A stretch of DNA of 64,000 bases, taken from positions 17,199,506 to 17,263,505 of the forward strand of contig NC_092692.1 in assembly GCF_964275005.1 (NCBI RefSeq), written 5' to 3'. Every line of letters begins with the position of its first letter. Position 1 is the first letter of the stretch. The translations under genes were made by a program, and so were the position numbers. The DNA is from Diadema setosum. Its lineage: Eukaryota > Echinodermata > Echinoidea > Diadematoida > Diadematidae. The notes beneath the pieces are model-generated. The model did no database searches. It saw nothing but the letters and a program-made list of their open reading frames with translations, and had not been told where the DNA came from. This document shows positions 26,101 through 35,301 of the stretch, piece after piece.

Positions 26101-28801
26101 AGCAATTCGCGAAAATATCTGTACGCGAAATTTCAGCTCGTACAGTAGTACGCAGATTGGAATTTTATTGGTCTCTCATGTTTCCATCCAGTATATTTTA
26201 ATCTGAAACAAATCAAGCTGTCATTACATTGCTTAGGGGTACGTTTCATTGTTTCATCTGTCATATTTCATGTCATAGTTTATACCCTGGCATCATAAGA
26301 ATAAAGATATACAAGGTATATAATTTTTTAATATCTAAAAGATATATAAAAGAACAGCCATGATTTCTGTTCAAGGCTAAAACCTGTTGTGAGGTAGCAG
26401 ACAATGCAAGTGTGTCATCAGGTTCATTGCAAAAGCCGTTGATAAAAAATCAAATATTTACTTCGACTGCTTTCAAAAGATTCTCTCATACACTGTATAT
26501 ATAACAGCTACACTGTAAGGTCAAGGTCCACTTGCTGTGATTGCTTATAAAGTTTATGTTTGATATCATACAATGTACTCTTTCATTTAAAAACAAAAAC
26601 TAAAAACAAAAACAAAAAAAAGAAAGCTCACAGTTACTACCTCATATGAACTAGACTGCAAATTGAGAATGGCAGCAATTTGTGGTATAGACAGACAGGC
26701 CAGACTATCACTCTTTGTACTATTATGTGTCCATGCAAGTTAAGCTGTTCTACATGTATATGATCACTAGCAATTTACTTTTGTCCTGGTGTGAATTCTG
26801 ATTCCTGGATGCGGGCTGAGATTAAAGATCATTTTAAAGGGGATGGCTAGTAACTGATGAGTGGGAATCAGTGGGAATGCTGGGGGATGATTGTTCCAAT
26901 TCTTGTGGAATTCATTTCAGAGTACATTATATACACGTATCTATTGTTGTGTGAAAATTATTTGCTTCAGAACGGTCTCATATTCAAGTAATGTGCAGTT
27001 TAATGCCCAATCACTGTACAGGCATGCTAACCTGGAAATATTAAACTGCACATTACTTGAATATGAGACCATTCTGAAGCTAATAATTTTCACAGAACAA
27101 TAGATATATTATGTACTCTTAAATGAATCCCACAAGAATTGGAACAATCATTCCCCAGCATTACCACTGATTCCCACTGATCAGGTACTAGCCATCCCCT
27201 TTAAGAGGAGAATCCCTACTTAGTGTGTAAAGATACATACTCTTTCTCCACATAACCCCACACAGAAACATGATATCCTTTTGCTAAAATTCATCAAACA
27301 TTTCTGGAAACCAAGGGATTAAAGGAATGGTATAGTTTTGGTTGAGATGGGGATTCAGGTTTGAACTTTTTAAGAGATGATTAGAAGCTACTGAAATATC
27401 AAAGAGCATCCAGTTCCAAAAGGAATTCAAAAGCATATTTGATGGAAATTTGTTTTGAAGTGGCTGAGATGTCTAGAAACAATCCAAAAAAAAAAGAAGG
27501 TAGGTCCCACTTTTCATTAGGACCACTTTGTTTTACTTTGTGTTTTGAAAACGATTTTCATCAAATAAATTTTGAATTCCTCTTAGAATTGAATGCTCTT
27601 TAATATTTCATATAAGTAGTTTCTGTATCTTGTAAAAAGTTTTAAACCTGAATCCTCATCTCAACCAAAACTATACCATCCGTCTAAAGATTGGGTTGTC
27701 CTCCATATCAGACAAGATCATTGCGATCTGCATATTTTTGCAGCACTCATAATTGGTGACCAGTGGGCAATAGTTCTGACAATATTCAAGTCGTACACAA
27801 GGGATTCGTGCAGGAGGAACATTCACATAAACTGAATGTATCCACTATAAGTGTGGAAACAAGTGAAAAGACCTGTTTCATGTGGGAGTTGTCATCACAT
27901 TATCTTCATTGAAATGAAAGTCTTGAAATTCCATGTAGGATTCAAAATCACCTAAAATCAGTATACTACTGTACATACAAATACATTGTAAGCTTCACTT
28001 CAAATTCTTATTAGTATTTCTGCAAGCTCCTTCACATTTTGTATGCTTGTTGCACCGATTGAGAATTTGGCCATGGATTCATGGTAAGTCTTGGTGTTCA
28101 TTCATGTGAGGAGGATTTACACAATGGATTTCCCCTTTGAAAGAATATAGAATGAAAAGTGCGTTTGAATAAATTCAAACATTATGATTAATTGACATAC
28201 ACTGTAAATGCTATTTTCTTGTCATTTACAGGACTACACACCCCCTCAAAAGGATATTCTTCACTCACGAAAAGCAACAAAAGGCATCAAGGAACATGTT
28301 ATCCAGATCAAGAACGTTCCCTTCCGCTTTGTGGATGTCGGCGGGCAGCGGTCCCAGCGGCAGAAGTGGTTCCAGTGCTTCGAGAGCGTGACATCTATCC
28401 TGTTCCTGGCCTCGTCCAGCGAGTTCGACCAGGTGCTCATGGAGGACCGCATCACCAACCGTCTCAAGGAGTCCTGCGACATCTTCGACACCATCGTCAA
28501 CCACAAATGCTTTGCCAATATCTCCGTCATCCTCTTCCTGAACAAAACAGACTTACTGGAGGAGAAAATCAAGCACATCAGCATTAAGGACTACTTTCCC
28601 AACTTCCAAGGAGACCCGCGCAATCTCAATGACGTTCAAAATTTCATCCTCAAAATGTTCGATGTGCGTCGCAGGGAGCGAAGCAAGGCGCTATTCCACT
28701 ACTTCACAACGGCAGTGGACACGGACAACATCAAATATGTATTTCATGCAGTACGGGACACCATTCTACACGAGAACCTCAACAGGTTGATGCTGCAGTG
28801 A
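655..28801 (+). CDS. GNA12: G protein alpha subunit, G12/13 class; joined exons 655-1116, 24433-24483, 28232-28801
   Basis: This encodes a heterotrimeric G-protein alpha subunit that cycles between GDP and GTP and, in the G12/13 class, links receptors to RhoGEFs at the plasma membrane. The three exons join in phase 0 to 360 residues, close to family length (human members about 377-381). The P-loop GAGESGKST is at residues 45-53. The switch I arginine is at 184 in SRKATKG. DVGGQ is at 206-210 with the catalytic Gln210. NKTD is at 275-278 and the TTAVDT guanine-binding loop is near 330-335. A Cys-Cys pair at residues 8-9 is the likely palmitoylation site; Gly2 is absent, so no N-myristoylation is expected. 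The C terminus NLNRLMLQ is the G12/13 type and lacks the pertussis-toxin cysteine of Gi. [11 protein letters not shown] after switch II matches vertebrate G-alpha-12 rather than 13, but an invertebrate gene may predate that split. An in-frame TGA at 634-636 fixes the start. Confidence 0.93.
1356..1403. repeat. hairpin, 13-bp perfect arms
   Basis: ACAGCCCTGTCGC (1356-1368) is perfectly complementary to 1391-1403. A related single arm occurs at 163-175. It is probably the remnant of a small palindromic element. Confidence 0.7.
1605..1637. repeat. hairpin, 12-bp perfect arms
   Basis: CAGACCCCGTGC (1605-1616) pairs perfectly with 1626-1637 across a 9-nt loop. Confidence 0.75.
1659..1692. repeat. 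hairpin, 15-bp perfect arms, 4-nt loop
   Basis: GTGGGTTTCATGTAC (1659-1673) pairs perfectly with 1678-1692 across ATCA. It abuts the left end of the 2.4-kb inverted-repeat element. Confidence 0.8.
1991..2201. mobile_element. MITE of the TACTGTAAAA / gcgaaatt family
   Basis: It begins TACTGTAAAAC and ends GTTTTACAGTA. The interior is rich in GCGAAAATTT/AAATTTCGCG blocks with internal palindromes. Related copies lie at 4478-4690, 14816-14977 (decayed), 25697-26147 and 59809-60007. Confidence 0.7.
2376..2790. mobile_element. TTAA-flanked MITE with AGGGGCATAGTCCCGGT ends
   Basis: TTAA lies at 2372-2375 and 2791-2794. The ends are imperfect inverted repeats: the left AGGGGCATAGTCCCGGT matches the complement of ACCGGGACCATGCACCT. 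The TTAA target and AGGG...CCT form fit a piggyBac-derived non-autonomous element. Confidence 0.65.
3736..3882. repeat. inverted repeat, about 30-bp imperfect arms
   Basis: GCATCCAGGGCAGAC at 3736-3750 pairs with the sequence ending at 3882. Pairing continues through the GTGC and CCATGCA blocks. It lies at the inner edge of the right arm of the 2.4-kb element. Confidence 0.6.
4478..4690. mobile_element. MITE of the TACTGTAAAA / gcgaaatt family
   Basis: The terminal inverted repeats TACTGTAAAAGTGGA and TCCACTTTTACAGTA are perfect. Interior GCGCGAAAAT blocks occur in both orientations. Confidence 0.75.
4954..5293 (+). repeat. left terminal inverted repeat of the composite element
   Basis: It contains the terminal 27-nt block, an imperfect palindrome GGTCTCCCGCGGGGGACC (4991-5008) and the inner 42-nt block at 5252-5293. 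The palindrome is two head-to-head versions of the GGTCCCCCGCG motif of the internal array. Confidence 0.6.
5540..6872 (+). repeat. satellite array, about 72-bp units, plus orientation
   Basis: About 18 diverged units each contain a CATCGTACGGAG-like block, GAATATTA, TTCATTTCCGAA and AAACATCCGACATTTATTTTA. Units vary by indels. Because 72 is a multiple of three, long open frames arise by chance; they are not treated as genes. Confidence 0.85.
6876..6990 (+). repeat. GGGCCACC hairpin border segment, copy 1
   Basis: It contains a hairpin with arms GGGCCACCAAAAT / ATTTTGGTGGCCC (6888-6924) and ends near GTGTCGAGCCCTG (6967-6979). It marks the switch from the first satellite array to the core segment. 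Inverted copy at 7600-7720, diverged direct copy at 9905-10012. Confidence 0.7.
7095..7560 (+). repeat. core segment, copy 1
   Basis: This segment of about 460 bp is repeated in direct orientation at about 10205-10680 with substitutions and small indels. Shared blocks include GATCATGTGATTTCTAT, CCCGCTTTCAGGATCAA and GGGACAATGTTGCAAC. It contains no open frame of note. Function unknown. Confidence 0.75.
7600..7720 (-). repeat. GGGCCACC hairpin border segment, inverted copy
   Basis: This is the reverse complement of the 6876-6990 segment: CAGGGCTCGACAC at 7604-7616 followed by GGGCCACCAAAA hairpin sequence. It joins the core to the second satellite array. Confidence 0.7.
7716..9655 (-). repeat. 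satellite array, about 72-bp units, minus orientation
   Basis: About 27 units are reverse complements of those at 5540-6872 (GTCGGATGTTTGC, TTCGGAAATGAATAA, CTCCGTACGATG blocks). Together with the first array they form a large palindromic arrangement around the core. Open frames across it are by-products of the repeat. Confidence 0.85.
7790..8430 (-). repeat. higher-order repeat, three 213-214-bp copies
   Basis: Copies at 7790-8003, 8004-8217 and 8218-8430 each hold three different 71-bp variants. The first two are almost identical and the third is more diverged, indicating recent local amplification of a trimer. Confidence 0.85.
9905..10012 (+). repeat. GGGCCACC hairpin border segment, copy 3 (diverged)
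   Basis: It carries GGGCCACCAG, a GGCCTCC/GGAGGCC hairpin and GTGTCGAGCCCTG (9995-10007). It precedes the second core copy, as copy 1 precedes the first. The 250 bp before it (9656-9904) show nothing recognisable. Confidence 0.65.
10205..10680 (+). repeat. core segment, copy 2
   Basis: This is a diverged direct duplicate of 7095-7560, lying between border copy 3 and the array of about 0.78-kb units. Order and orientation of border plus core are the same in both copies. Confidence 0.75.
11112..11270 (+). promoter_or_regulatory. cluster of GGTCCCCCGCGAGA-type motifs, unit 1
   Basis: Motif starts lie at 11112, 11143, 11175, 11196 and 11256, giving spacings of 31, 32, 21 and 60 bp. Unit 2 has 11893, 11924, 11956, 11978 and 12036. 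Units 4 and 5 carry an extra leading copy. Repeated, nearly phased, CpG-bearing sites look like protein-binding sites, but that is inference. Confidence 0.35.
11820..11843 (+). other. 24-nt exon-like cassette, unit 2
   Basis: It is preceded by TTTATCTTTCAG and followed by GTGAGT, with CAG at its 3' edge. It begins TGA in the phase of the host intron, so inclusion would terminate the G-alpha frame at once. No expression evidence is available. Equivalent cassettes: 12607-12630, 13389-13412, 14218-14241. Confidence 0.3.
12607..12630 (+). other. 24-nt exon-like cassette, unit 3
   Basis: The sequence and flanking splice consensus are identical to the unit 2 cassette. Confidence 0.3.
13389..13412 (+). 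other. 24-nt exon-like cassette, unit 4
   Basis: One base differs from the unit 2 cassette. AG and GTGAGT flanks are intact. Confidence 0.3.
14218..14241 (+). other. 24-nt exon-like cassette, unit 5
   Basis: It ends CTTAAG before GTGAGT. The acceptor CTTTCAG is intact. In unit 1 (after 11044) the acceptor survives but the donor is lost. Confidence 0.28.
14816..14977. mobile_element. decayed gcgaaatt-family MITE fragment
   Basis: TCTACACAATGCATT, GCCAGTGACAATTCATG and TTTTACAGTGA correspond to the right part of the 1991-2201 element with many substitutions. Confidence 0.5.
14978..16018. other. unassigned interior between the array and the right terminal repeat
   Basis: No gene or internal repeat was recognised. 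A short open frame at 15571-15879 has no recognisable domain. A fragment near 15640-15690 (GGCACCTGG...GGGGAGAT) weakly mirrors 5380-5400 on the left side, consistent with decayed extension of the inverted repeats. Confidence 0.4.
16019..16426 (-). repeat. right terminal inverted repeat of the composite element
   Basis: This is the reverse complement counterpart of 4954-5293. It contains the exact 14-mer GGTCCCCCGCGAGA on the minus strand (16366-16379) followed by GGTCCCCCGCGGGAAAC on the plus strand (16382-16398). A local tandem of the 12-mer GTTGTACAGCAG occurs around 16188-16213. Confidence 0.6.
16427..19909. other. unassigned intron spacer rich in TGTACA and TACATGTA
   Basis: The stretch 16440-16630 has several GGTCAAATT(T/A)TGG repeats in both senses. 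From about 16840 to 18420 TGTACA/GTACATTGTAC occurs repeatedly. No gene, RNA gene or inverted-repeat element was recognised. Confidence 0.5.
19914..20284. mobile_element. TTAA-type MITE, family A
   Basis: TTAA at 19910-19913 is followed by AGGTTGTGTACAGTTCTGGTTGAG. The right end is decayed around TAAATCCTCGAC. The interior is an imperfect palindrome containing GGCTGAGATATC and GGATATCTCAGCC. The same family occurs at 27323, 38292, 53211, 53599, 54969, 58532, 61170, 61597 and 63694. Confidence 0.7.
20516..20784. mobile_element. foldback repeat of CGTTATTCCGAAGG units
   Basis: The left half repeats TTCGTTATTCCGAAGG and the right half repeats CCTTCGGAATAACGAAC, giving several alternative hairpins. 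A decayed relative lies at 23918-24304. Confidence 0.75.
20785..23160. other. unassigned intron spacer
   Basis: Nothing beyond scattered TGTACA-rich words. Open frames here are short and have no recognisable domain. Confidence 0.45.
23161..23189 (+). repeat. poly(A) tract
   Basis: About 29 consecutive A residues. No retroposed gene body is recognisable next to it. Confidence 0.9.
23918..24304. mobile_element. decayed foldback repeat related to 20516-20784
   Basis: GTTCCGAAGG and GCTATTCCAAAGGTTC on the left, with AACCTTTGCAATAACGAA on the right, are mutated versions of the CGTTATTCCGAAGG unit. It lies about 130 bp upstream of exon 2. Confidence 0.55.
24433..24483 (+). CDS. GNA12: G-alpha-12/13 gene 1, coding exon 2 (51-nt exon)
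   Basis: This is a 17-codon exon reading [17 protein letters not shown], which aligns with GESVKYFLDNLDRIGQ of vertebrate G-alpha-12. It covers residues 155-171, the end of the helical domain before switch I. The acceptor is TTCTTTACAG and the donor GTATGG. Both junctions are phase 0. Confidence 0.93.
25697..26147. mobile_element. gcgaaatt-family MITE in intron 2
   Basis: The ends TACTGTACAAGCTGAAA and TTTCAGCTCGTACAGTA are near-perfect inverted repeats. Interior blocks GCGAATTTCGCGAA and TTCGCGAAAATAT are shared with other family members. Confidence 0.75.
26838..27200. mobile_element. palindromic TTAA MITE, family C, in intron 2
   Basis: TTAA occurs at 26834-26837 and 27201-27204. The ends AGGGGATGGCTAGTA and TACTAGCCATCCCCT are inverted repeats. 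Pairing extends through most of both halves, giving arms of roughly 160-170 bp. Copies at 49741-50079 and 63183-63370. Confidence 0.85.
27323..27684. mobile_element. TTAA-type MITE, family A, in intron 2
   Basis: TTAA at 27319-27322 precedes AGGAATGGTATAGTTTTGGTTGAG. The right end CTCAACCAAAACTATACCATCC is its inverted repeat, with a mutated TTAA after it. Confidence 0.8.
28232..28801 (+). CDS. GNA12: G-alpha-12/13 gene 1, coding exon 3 (terminal)
   Basis: This exon has 189 codons plus TGA at 28799-28801. It starts [10 protein letters not shown], matching DYIPS/NYFPS..QDIL of the family, and carries switch I Arg184, switch II with Gln210, NKTD and the receptor-contacting C terminus RLMLQ. 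It is distinctly more GC-rich than the surrounding intron, especially 28330-28520. Open frames on the other strand and in the +1 frame over this exon are shadows. Confidence 0.95.
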   Translation, partial: DYTPPQKDILHSRKATKGIKEHVIQIKNVPFRFVDVGGQRSQRQKWFQCFESVTSILFLASSSEFDQVLMEDRITNRLKESCDIFDTIVNHKCFANISVILFLNKTDLLEEKIKHISIKDYFPNFQGDPRNLNDVQNFILKMFDVRRRERSKALFHYFTTAVDTDNIKYVFHAVRDTILHENLNRLMLQ

Positions 28802-31343
28802 TGTCGCCTGTCCATCTCTCTTAGTGCCTAGTCCCACATCTATCAAACTTTGTTGGTGTATCGTGTCAAGTTGATGGTGGATTCATGATCATCTTTTGTC
28901 GAGTCCACGTCAGCTTTCAAGTAATCTTTTTTTCTCAAAACTGATTATTGTTCCTGCATTTTATATATATTCTGTCCTAGTCGAAAAAAAGAGAAGAGTT
29001 TGGTGATTTGTTGTTTTTTTAAGTCATGCTCAAACAATTTCTTTGGAACATTTGTGATCGACCAAAGCCACCACCATTAGCCTTTGAATCAAACACACTC
29101 TTTCCAGTGTTTCATTTCTTCCTTGATAAAGACTGTTAGCAGTTCAACATGCCACATTTACTACAAGGATCGTGAGTGGTGTGCATGGTGGGTAGAGGAG
29201 GACGCATGTTCGAGAGCTGGTAGAGAATGCTTTCAACTGTCTTGTCTTGCATAGACCTACATAGGCTTTGCATTCTTTGAATTTGTGGAAGATGTTGACC
29301 TTCAAAAAAAAATTGCCTTTCACACATCGGACACCAGCATCATGCCACGGATATCCTCAGCATACTCAACACTTTGGTTTCTGTTTGACTGCTGGCCAAC
29401 AGCTATCTCTGCCGCCTTCTGGATTTCTGACTTCTGCTCACATAACGCCACTTGTAGATTCGTATTGTATTATGGAGAAGCAATGATTGTAGCCATTCAC
29501 ACTGTGACCAGCGCTGACCACCCTTAACCATACACGTACCAGCGCAGCTACAGTACCAGTTCCCGGAGACCAGACTGGTATACATGTGCATGGTCAACTG
29601 AATGAATCAGCTGAAGATTCCTAGCGTGGCATTTGGGTCGTCATTGTTGCATCAACCAAACATCTCTACATATTTTTTTCTCTCTCTGCATGCTGGTAAT
29701 GCCCAGGAGGAAATCCTCCAGGATTCTTCCCTTTCCCTCTTCAAGACAGCTCGGAAACTTTTGCTCTTTCATTTTCCTCCCAAGTGTGATCGCGTGTGAC
29801 TCTTCCATTTATAAATTGGGGATGGGGGGATGGGGTGGGAGTTGGCTGTTTTAAGAATCATCTGTAATGTAACTGTGTGAATAGAAGAGAGTATTTTACT
29901 TACCATGTGGAGTACTTTGCAGTCAAAAATACCTAATGGTTTAGTCCTACATTTTTGTATCCTAGATTTTAGTAGTTTAGTGTAAAGCATAGTGAGCAGT
30001 TCACAGGAACAAGTAAATCTTTATATTGTAGTCCTTGCACGGCAATTTTTTTTCCACTTTGCTCAAGTAGGATAATTTTTGTATCAGTGTAAAAGAAAGT
30101 ATGGAAACCAGATATGCAGTGTGAAGCAGGTTTTCCCAAACAACAAAGAATTTACCCCAAAGAGAGCATTGAATGAAAGCAGCAAATGACAGTATAGCAC
30201 TTTAATGAAATGGTCATGAACTTGAGTGATACAATGTGTACATGTCTCACAACCTTTGGTAACATTGGAAGTCAATAAGTGAATATACTGTGGGCATCGT
30301 GAAAATGCTGGAGTATTTCTACTACGCTGTTGCTTGTGCATTGCCTACAATTTTATTACTATTTGGATTCAAAGATGTTTTTCTATGACACTGCTCAGTG
30401 CCTGAACATCAAAAACATGTTGTTTTTGTTTGTTTTTCAAAAGATGAAGGCAGTCAATTCCTTCAAGCATATTTAGGGGGGATAAACTGCAGCAGAGTAT
30501 TCGTTTTATCTTTTCACTACCAGAAGAAGCAAAGTTACACAAATTGCATCACAGTTTGCTGTATAATGACACTAGATTGCAACTTTTTGGCTCATGTACA
30601 CGTGTCATGATATTGTCTTCAGGTGTACTTGCCCACATTCAAATTTGACCTTGGATTTGTCCACACTTCTTTCAGTTCATTACATATATATTGTTGCTCA
30701 TATATCACTGCTGTCATTCCAGAGTATGTCCTGTATGGGGTACTGACTTCATATCTTCAAAGTGCACAATGAAAAGAACCATTTTGTTGGTGCAGGAGAG
30801 GTATGGGATACCCTGAACAATGTCACTTTCTTTGTCCTTTCCCTTTTTCCTTTGCGAAATGTAACAAAGTGGACATCTTCTTGAAGAGAAGAACAACCTT
30901 TGACCTGTTCATACATGTACCTGTGCAGTATGCAAAGAATTGTTTGAAAACAACACATTCATCGATGCTCTCTGTACTCATGTAAATATCAAGCTGTTAC
31001 AGAATCAAATTCACAGCACTCGGTTGAATTTTTCTTTCCCTGCTTTTTTTTTTATATATATACCTCTGCCACAAAGTGTCACCTGAGACATTATTTTTGT
31101 TTATATCATATCAGTTTTGTTTATATCACATCAGTTTTGTGATGAATACCGGTATATTATGTCCAAACTTGTGAATCATACTGTCAATAACATGAGAAAT
31201 GTATGTGTAGTATGAATACATACTGTACTACCTGTATAATATGGATATTGCTATGCATGCAAGTACTTCGAGTAAACTGCGAGTTTGTTATGCAAGAATC
31301 ATGATTTACCATACTGCACACTCTCTGGGTAAAGACAAATAAA
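28802..31343 (+). other. 3' untranslated region and flank of gene 1
   Basis: This AT-rich sequence follows the stop codon. AATAAA occurs at 31338-31343 and is a candidate poly(A) signal, which would give a 3' UTR of about 2.5 kb. I cannot exclude earlier non-canonical signals. No other gene or inverted-repeat element was seen here. Confidence 0.35.
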
Positions 31344-33954
31344 AAAGAAAATCCACAACTGCATCATGAATTCAAGGTCAATGGAATCATTTTATTCTTG
31401 AAGTGACAGGTACCTTTGGTAAAATTTTTAGGGCATTTAATCATTCAAGACCAGCTCTGGAAGCATTGAATTTTTTAGTATAAATGGACAACATGGTAAA
31501 AGGGTATTTGATCATATCTCACGGTTTGATATGGAAATCAATGGCATTGACTTTCTCTTACACAGTACGGTTAAAACCAAAAAGTTCTATGGAGATTTCA
31601 TATATCAAAGTGCTTTGAGCAGCATGATGAGGCAGAAGAAGCTACAACACCGTACATTGCACAGTTTATATTCTTTTTATCTTCTAATCACTATCACGGT
31701 TATCATTATCGTTGTCCACATTACTATTATGACATTCATGATGGCAGCTTTATCCAAAACTCTTTTGATTCTTCGTCTCAGTTTGTGTGTGCACGTTCAG
31801 ACATGCAGTTATTGGAGTTGCCAAGCACATTTCTCCACCCTCTTTCAATAATAATCCTACTCTATTGGTTGAAACCACTTTACTGGTCTTTTTTACTCTT
31901 GGGAAAAATGTGACATCTCATGTTTGTCCACTGTCCCAGACCTCCATGTCTTGTTTGTGTTTTTATTGATGCCCTCTATTCCACCGAAGAATATCTATTA
32001 AAACCCAATTCATTTTTTTAATTTTACAATGTACGTTTTAATAATATTTTCAGCCATTTTTTTTAGTACAATGTTATACAGTAGCTTTGGTACATGTATG
32101 TTCACTGAAGCAGAAAGGTAGTCATCCAGAATCTCGTAAGAGCGGAAACTGACATGAAGTGGTTTGTTTTCATATAGCCTGGATGTTGAATCAGATATGA
32201 AAAGAATTACGATAAAGATGCCTGTAATATTGAGAGTGACCCTAAAGTTATAAATTGTTGCTTTTCCACTTTAACTAAGTTAAAAAACAACAACAACAAC
32301 AATATGAATCATTTGACAGGATTATAAAGTATACTGAACTTGCATGTGATGTGTTTTGGAATGCATAGCTACAAGTGTATCCTGATGTTGCATTTTAGGG
32401 CCCAGAAGTGCAGTCACCCCTGGAGGTCAATGCTGCTTCCAGAGTGAGTTACAACAAATGAACGGCACAAAAGTGCCATCTCTTTATGGTAGTGCATCTT
32501 ATTTTGGCAACAAGAGGTCTCTTTATATGTATTATATATAGTTATCTGCACAATAAAGACCTGGTACATGTAGCATGGGGATTCATGGGGGCCCCGATTC
32601 ATTCAATCATTCGTTGGTCAGCGAATATTTGTATCGAAGTGTACGCTCATCGGTAGCGGGTGACTCCTGTCAAGATTCTTTGGCTGTTTTTGTATAGCAC
32701 AGAGACCAGTGATAAAGTTGTGCACAATTCGTTACAGGAATTATCAAATATATCCGAGCTGGACCAGCCTTTCCTCTCCTTGGTATCCCCATACTGCTGG
32801 GGCATTAACTCACAACGGTTTTGTCCTCTGTGATCCGGCAAGCAAATTTTGGAAAACTTCTGTTATCGTCGCTTAGACTATGGGTTGCAGAAGAAATGTG
32901 TGCACAGTTATCTCTGCAGTAAAATTTGTAGTGAATTTCCCCTTATCAAAATTGCTAATCATGTTATTTAAACTTATTGTATTCTCCTACCACAGCCTAT
33001 GCAACTTGCAGAACACTCATACAAACGGGAACACTGTGATCAATTACTGTATGTTGTGCATTGATAGGAATGACACCAAATGACACATGTACAACTTATA
33101 GGCAATGATATGGCAGCAATGCTTTTCCATTGCCATTCCATACCACAAAAATTATGTTTGCTTGCTTTAATTTTTAGGAGGCATAATGAATCAATGCTTA
33201 CTCTGCATCTGGTAAACTGGGGGAATTCAGTCCTGTTGGAAAATAATTGGTAAATTGTTGGATTTTTTTTCTTTTCTTTTAGCATAACGTAGTCAGTGGC
33301 AAATAGATGTGATTTGTGATCAAAGTGTTTAATTTATTGTCATCATGTGTTGTGAGAGATCAATCATCATGTTCTGTAGCACATACTGTAGCTGGGAACC
33401 AGACTGAGATGGATTATAATGTACAGTACACCATTTATGCTAACTTCCATATTGTTTCTATTTTCAGTTTGCTGCTTCTCAGTATAGGCCGATAGCTGAT
33501 ATTAATTTGTCTATATTAACATGTATCATCAAATACTTAACAGTTGCACATAAAAGCTGCCATATTAATTGTTGACTGCACTACTCTGAATCATATTATC
33601 CCATACAAATGTGTGGTAAATGTTTCCCAGGAATTTTAATATCTCCTCTCCTTTTTTTTTTTTGTCCGTAAACTACTTTCGATTGAACTGTGAATGGATT
33701 TTTCTGGTTTCACATTAATTTGTGTGGTAAACCCGGTGAGTACATGGAGAGCTGAAGCAGTGTGTACAAGTGGGGACCAAATGTAAGCTACATGTATATT
33801 CTTCCACATTTATGCATCTTATGAAGTAGTCAGTTACGTCAGTGGTGTTCACTGTCATCCACAGTTTACTGATAAGGAGACAATGTTCTCTAAAGATCAG
33901 TGTTGATGGTGTCTGTTAGCTGCACAGTGTTTCCTACATAGCACTTTAACTGTG
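31344..33954. other. spacer between the two G-alpha genes, part 1
   Basis: No gene was recognised. The segment 32590-32840 is related to 34720-34960, as described separately. Confidence 0.45.
32590..32840 (+). repeat. diverged segmental repeat, copy 1
   Basis: It shares with 34720-34960 a colinear set of blocks: CAGCGAATAT, GTCAAGATT, GAGA(C/T)CAGT, CCAGCCTT and a CCATRCTGCTGGG block. Identity is patchy. It could be an old repeat copy or a duplicated non-coding element. Confidence 0.45.
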
Positions 33955-34583
33955 AATGGCTGAGGTGTGATTGTTCACCATTCAATGGGCCAGGTAATCC
34001 ATACCCACTTTGATCATATAACACATGGATACGACTTTAGTAGATACAGCTCCATGTTACTACGGTGTATTAAAACTGAAGCTCACCGCACACCACCATA
34101 GTACTGAGGGTATCAGTGTGCTTTAAGCACATAATTGTACCGTACACTGTACGTATGTGCTGCAGTCAGTTTAATTGCCCGTACTCTTCCATAATGATGG
34201 AGGGAGATATAACTGTGCATTTACGCAGTTTTATGGCTGCACGAGATGGCATTTTGCTTCAGTGAAAGACTTTGAAAGTGTAAGAAAATATACTGACAGT
34301 GTACACTCTGGAGAGACAGACCCAATTTTTTTTTTTTTTTAATAGAGTAGGTCCTCATATCCATATGTTCTATGATCAAAGCGTGCACAGCACCTAGGCT
34401 GATAATGGAAGGCCAAGATGTGATTGTTTACCATTCATGTCAATGTGCCATGTGGCCCGCACGCATCACTTGGTAGTTAATGGCTGAGATTTGATTATTC
34501 ACCATTCAATTGACATGTTTTCCTGCATATCACTTTAGTGAAGTGAATTGCTAAAGCCGTGATTGCTCACCATTCAATGGACC
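33955..34583 (+). repeat. four dispersed copies of a GATTGTTCACCATTCA motif
   Basis: Related blocks of about 35 nt (TGGCTGAGRTGTGATTGTTC then ACCATTCAATGG) lie at 33955-33991, 34401-34449, 34478-34516 and 34547-34583. The last two pairs are about 72 bp apart. A companion block, TTTCCTRCATATCACTTTA, precedes two of them. Confidence 0.65.
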
Positions 34584-34719
34584 TTGCATTCACACTATGC
34601 AGCACACCTCTCTGCCCTCGATCTATTCCGTGACAATTAAAGCCCCGGGAGCGTGGGAAATCTGGATGATTCAATTGAATTCGCTGCCCACCAGGGGCAT
34701 TCGAAAACCACAAATAGTA

Positions 34720-34960
34720 CCCATCAGCTAGGTATCAGCGAATATGGACATCAAAGCGTTAAAGTTCATCATTAATGGTCAACTCGAGTCAAGATTTTTC
34801 ACCTATGTGTACTTGCATAGAGATCAGTAAAAAAAAAACTGTACCCAATTTGCTAAGTGAATTTTTAATAGGCCTATATCCAAACCAGGCCAGCCTTCCC
34901 ATTCCACTGTGTCTCCATGCTGCTGGGTCTTTAATTGCAAAGTACAACGTGCTATTTCGT
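34720..34960 (+). repeat. diverged segmental repeat, copy 2
   Basis: Counterpart of 32590-32840 in the same orientation. Confidence 0.45.
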
Positions 34961-35301
34961 GTATCTCTCTGTCTGAGGTTCATATCTGAACATATTTTCC
35001 CACACACCCACCACCCTAGGCTTACATCTAAATGTTTCCCCCTTCACATGAAGGATTGTACCTGAATGTGCCCCCCCCCCCCCATATGTACATTTGCATG
35101 GTTCAAGCCATTTAACACACTGCTTACTCCCAGGTTCTACCCGACAACGCTGGCAAGAATGACCATCCTGTATTTGATCTTGCATGATTGCCTGAACTCT
35201 GCCCCAATCACAAACCTAGCTTCCAGTGAGGTTGAGAAAAAAGTGAAAAGCACTCGGTATAGGGGGAGGCAATACAAAATCACAAAAGGTTGTGCTGTTT
35301 G

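Larger units (their letters stand above)
24484..28231 (+). other. intron 2 of G-alpha gene 1 (about 3.7 kb)
   Basis: The intron runs from GTATGG to TCATTTACAG. Three inverted-repeat elements sit in it at 25697-26147, 26838-27200 and 27323-27684. The remaining sequence (24484-25696, 26148-26833 and 27685-28231) shows no gene or recognisable element. Confidence 0.88.

Noticed and set aside
28192-28587. Overlapping frames on both strands across G-alpha exon 3
   Set aside because: They are shadows of the GC-rich exon. The G-alpha frame is fully conserved and spliced in phase.
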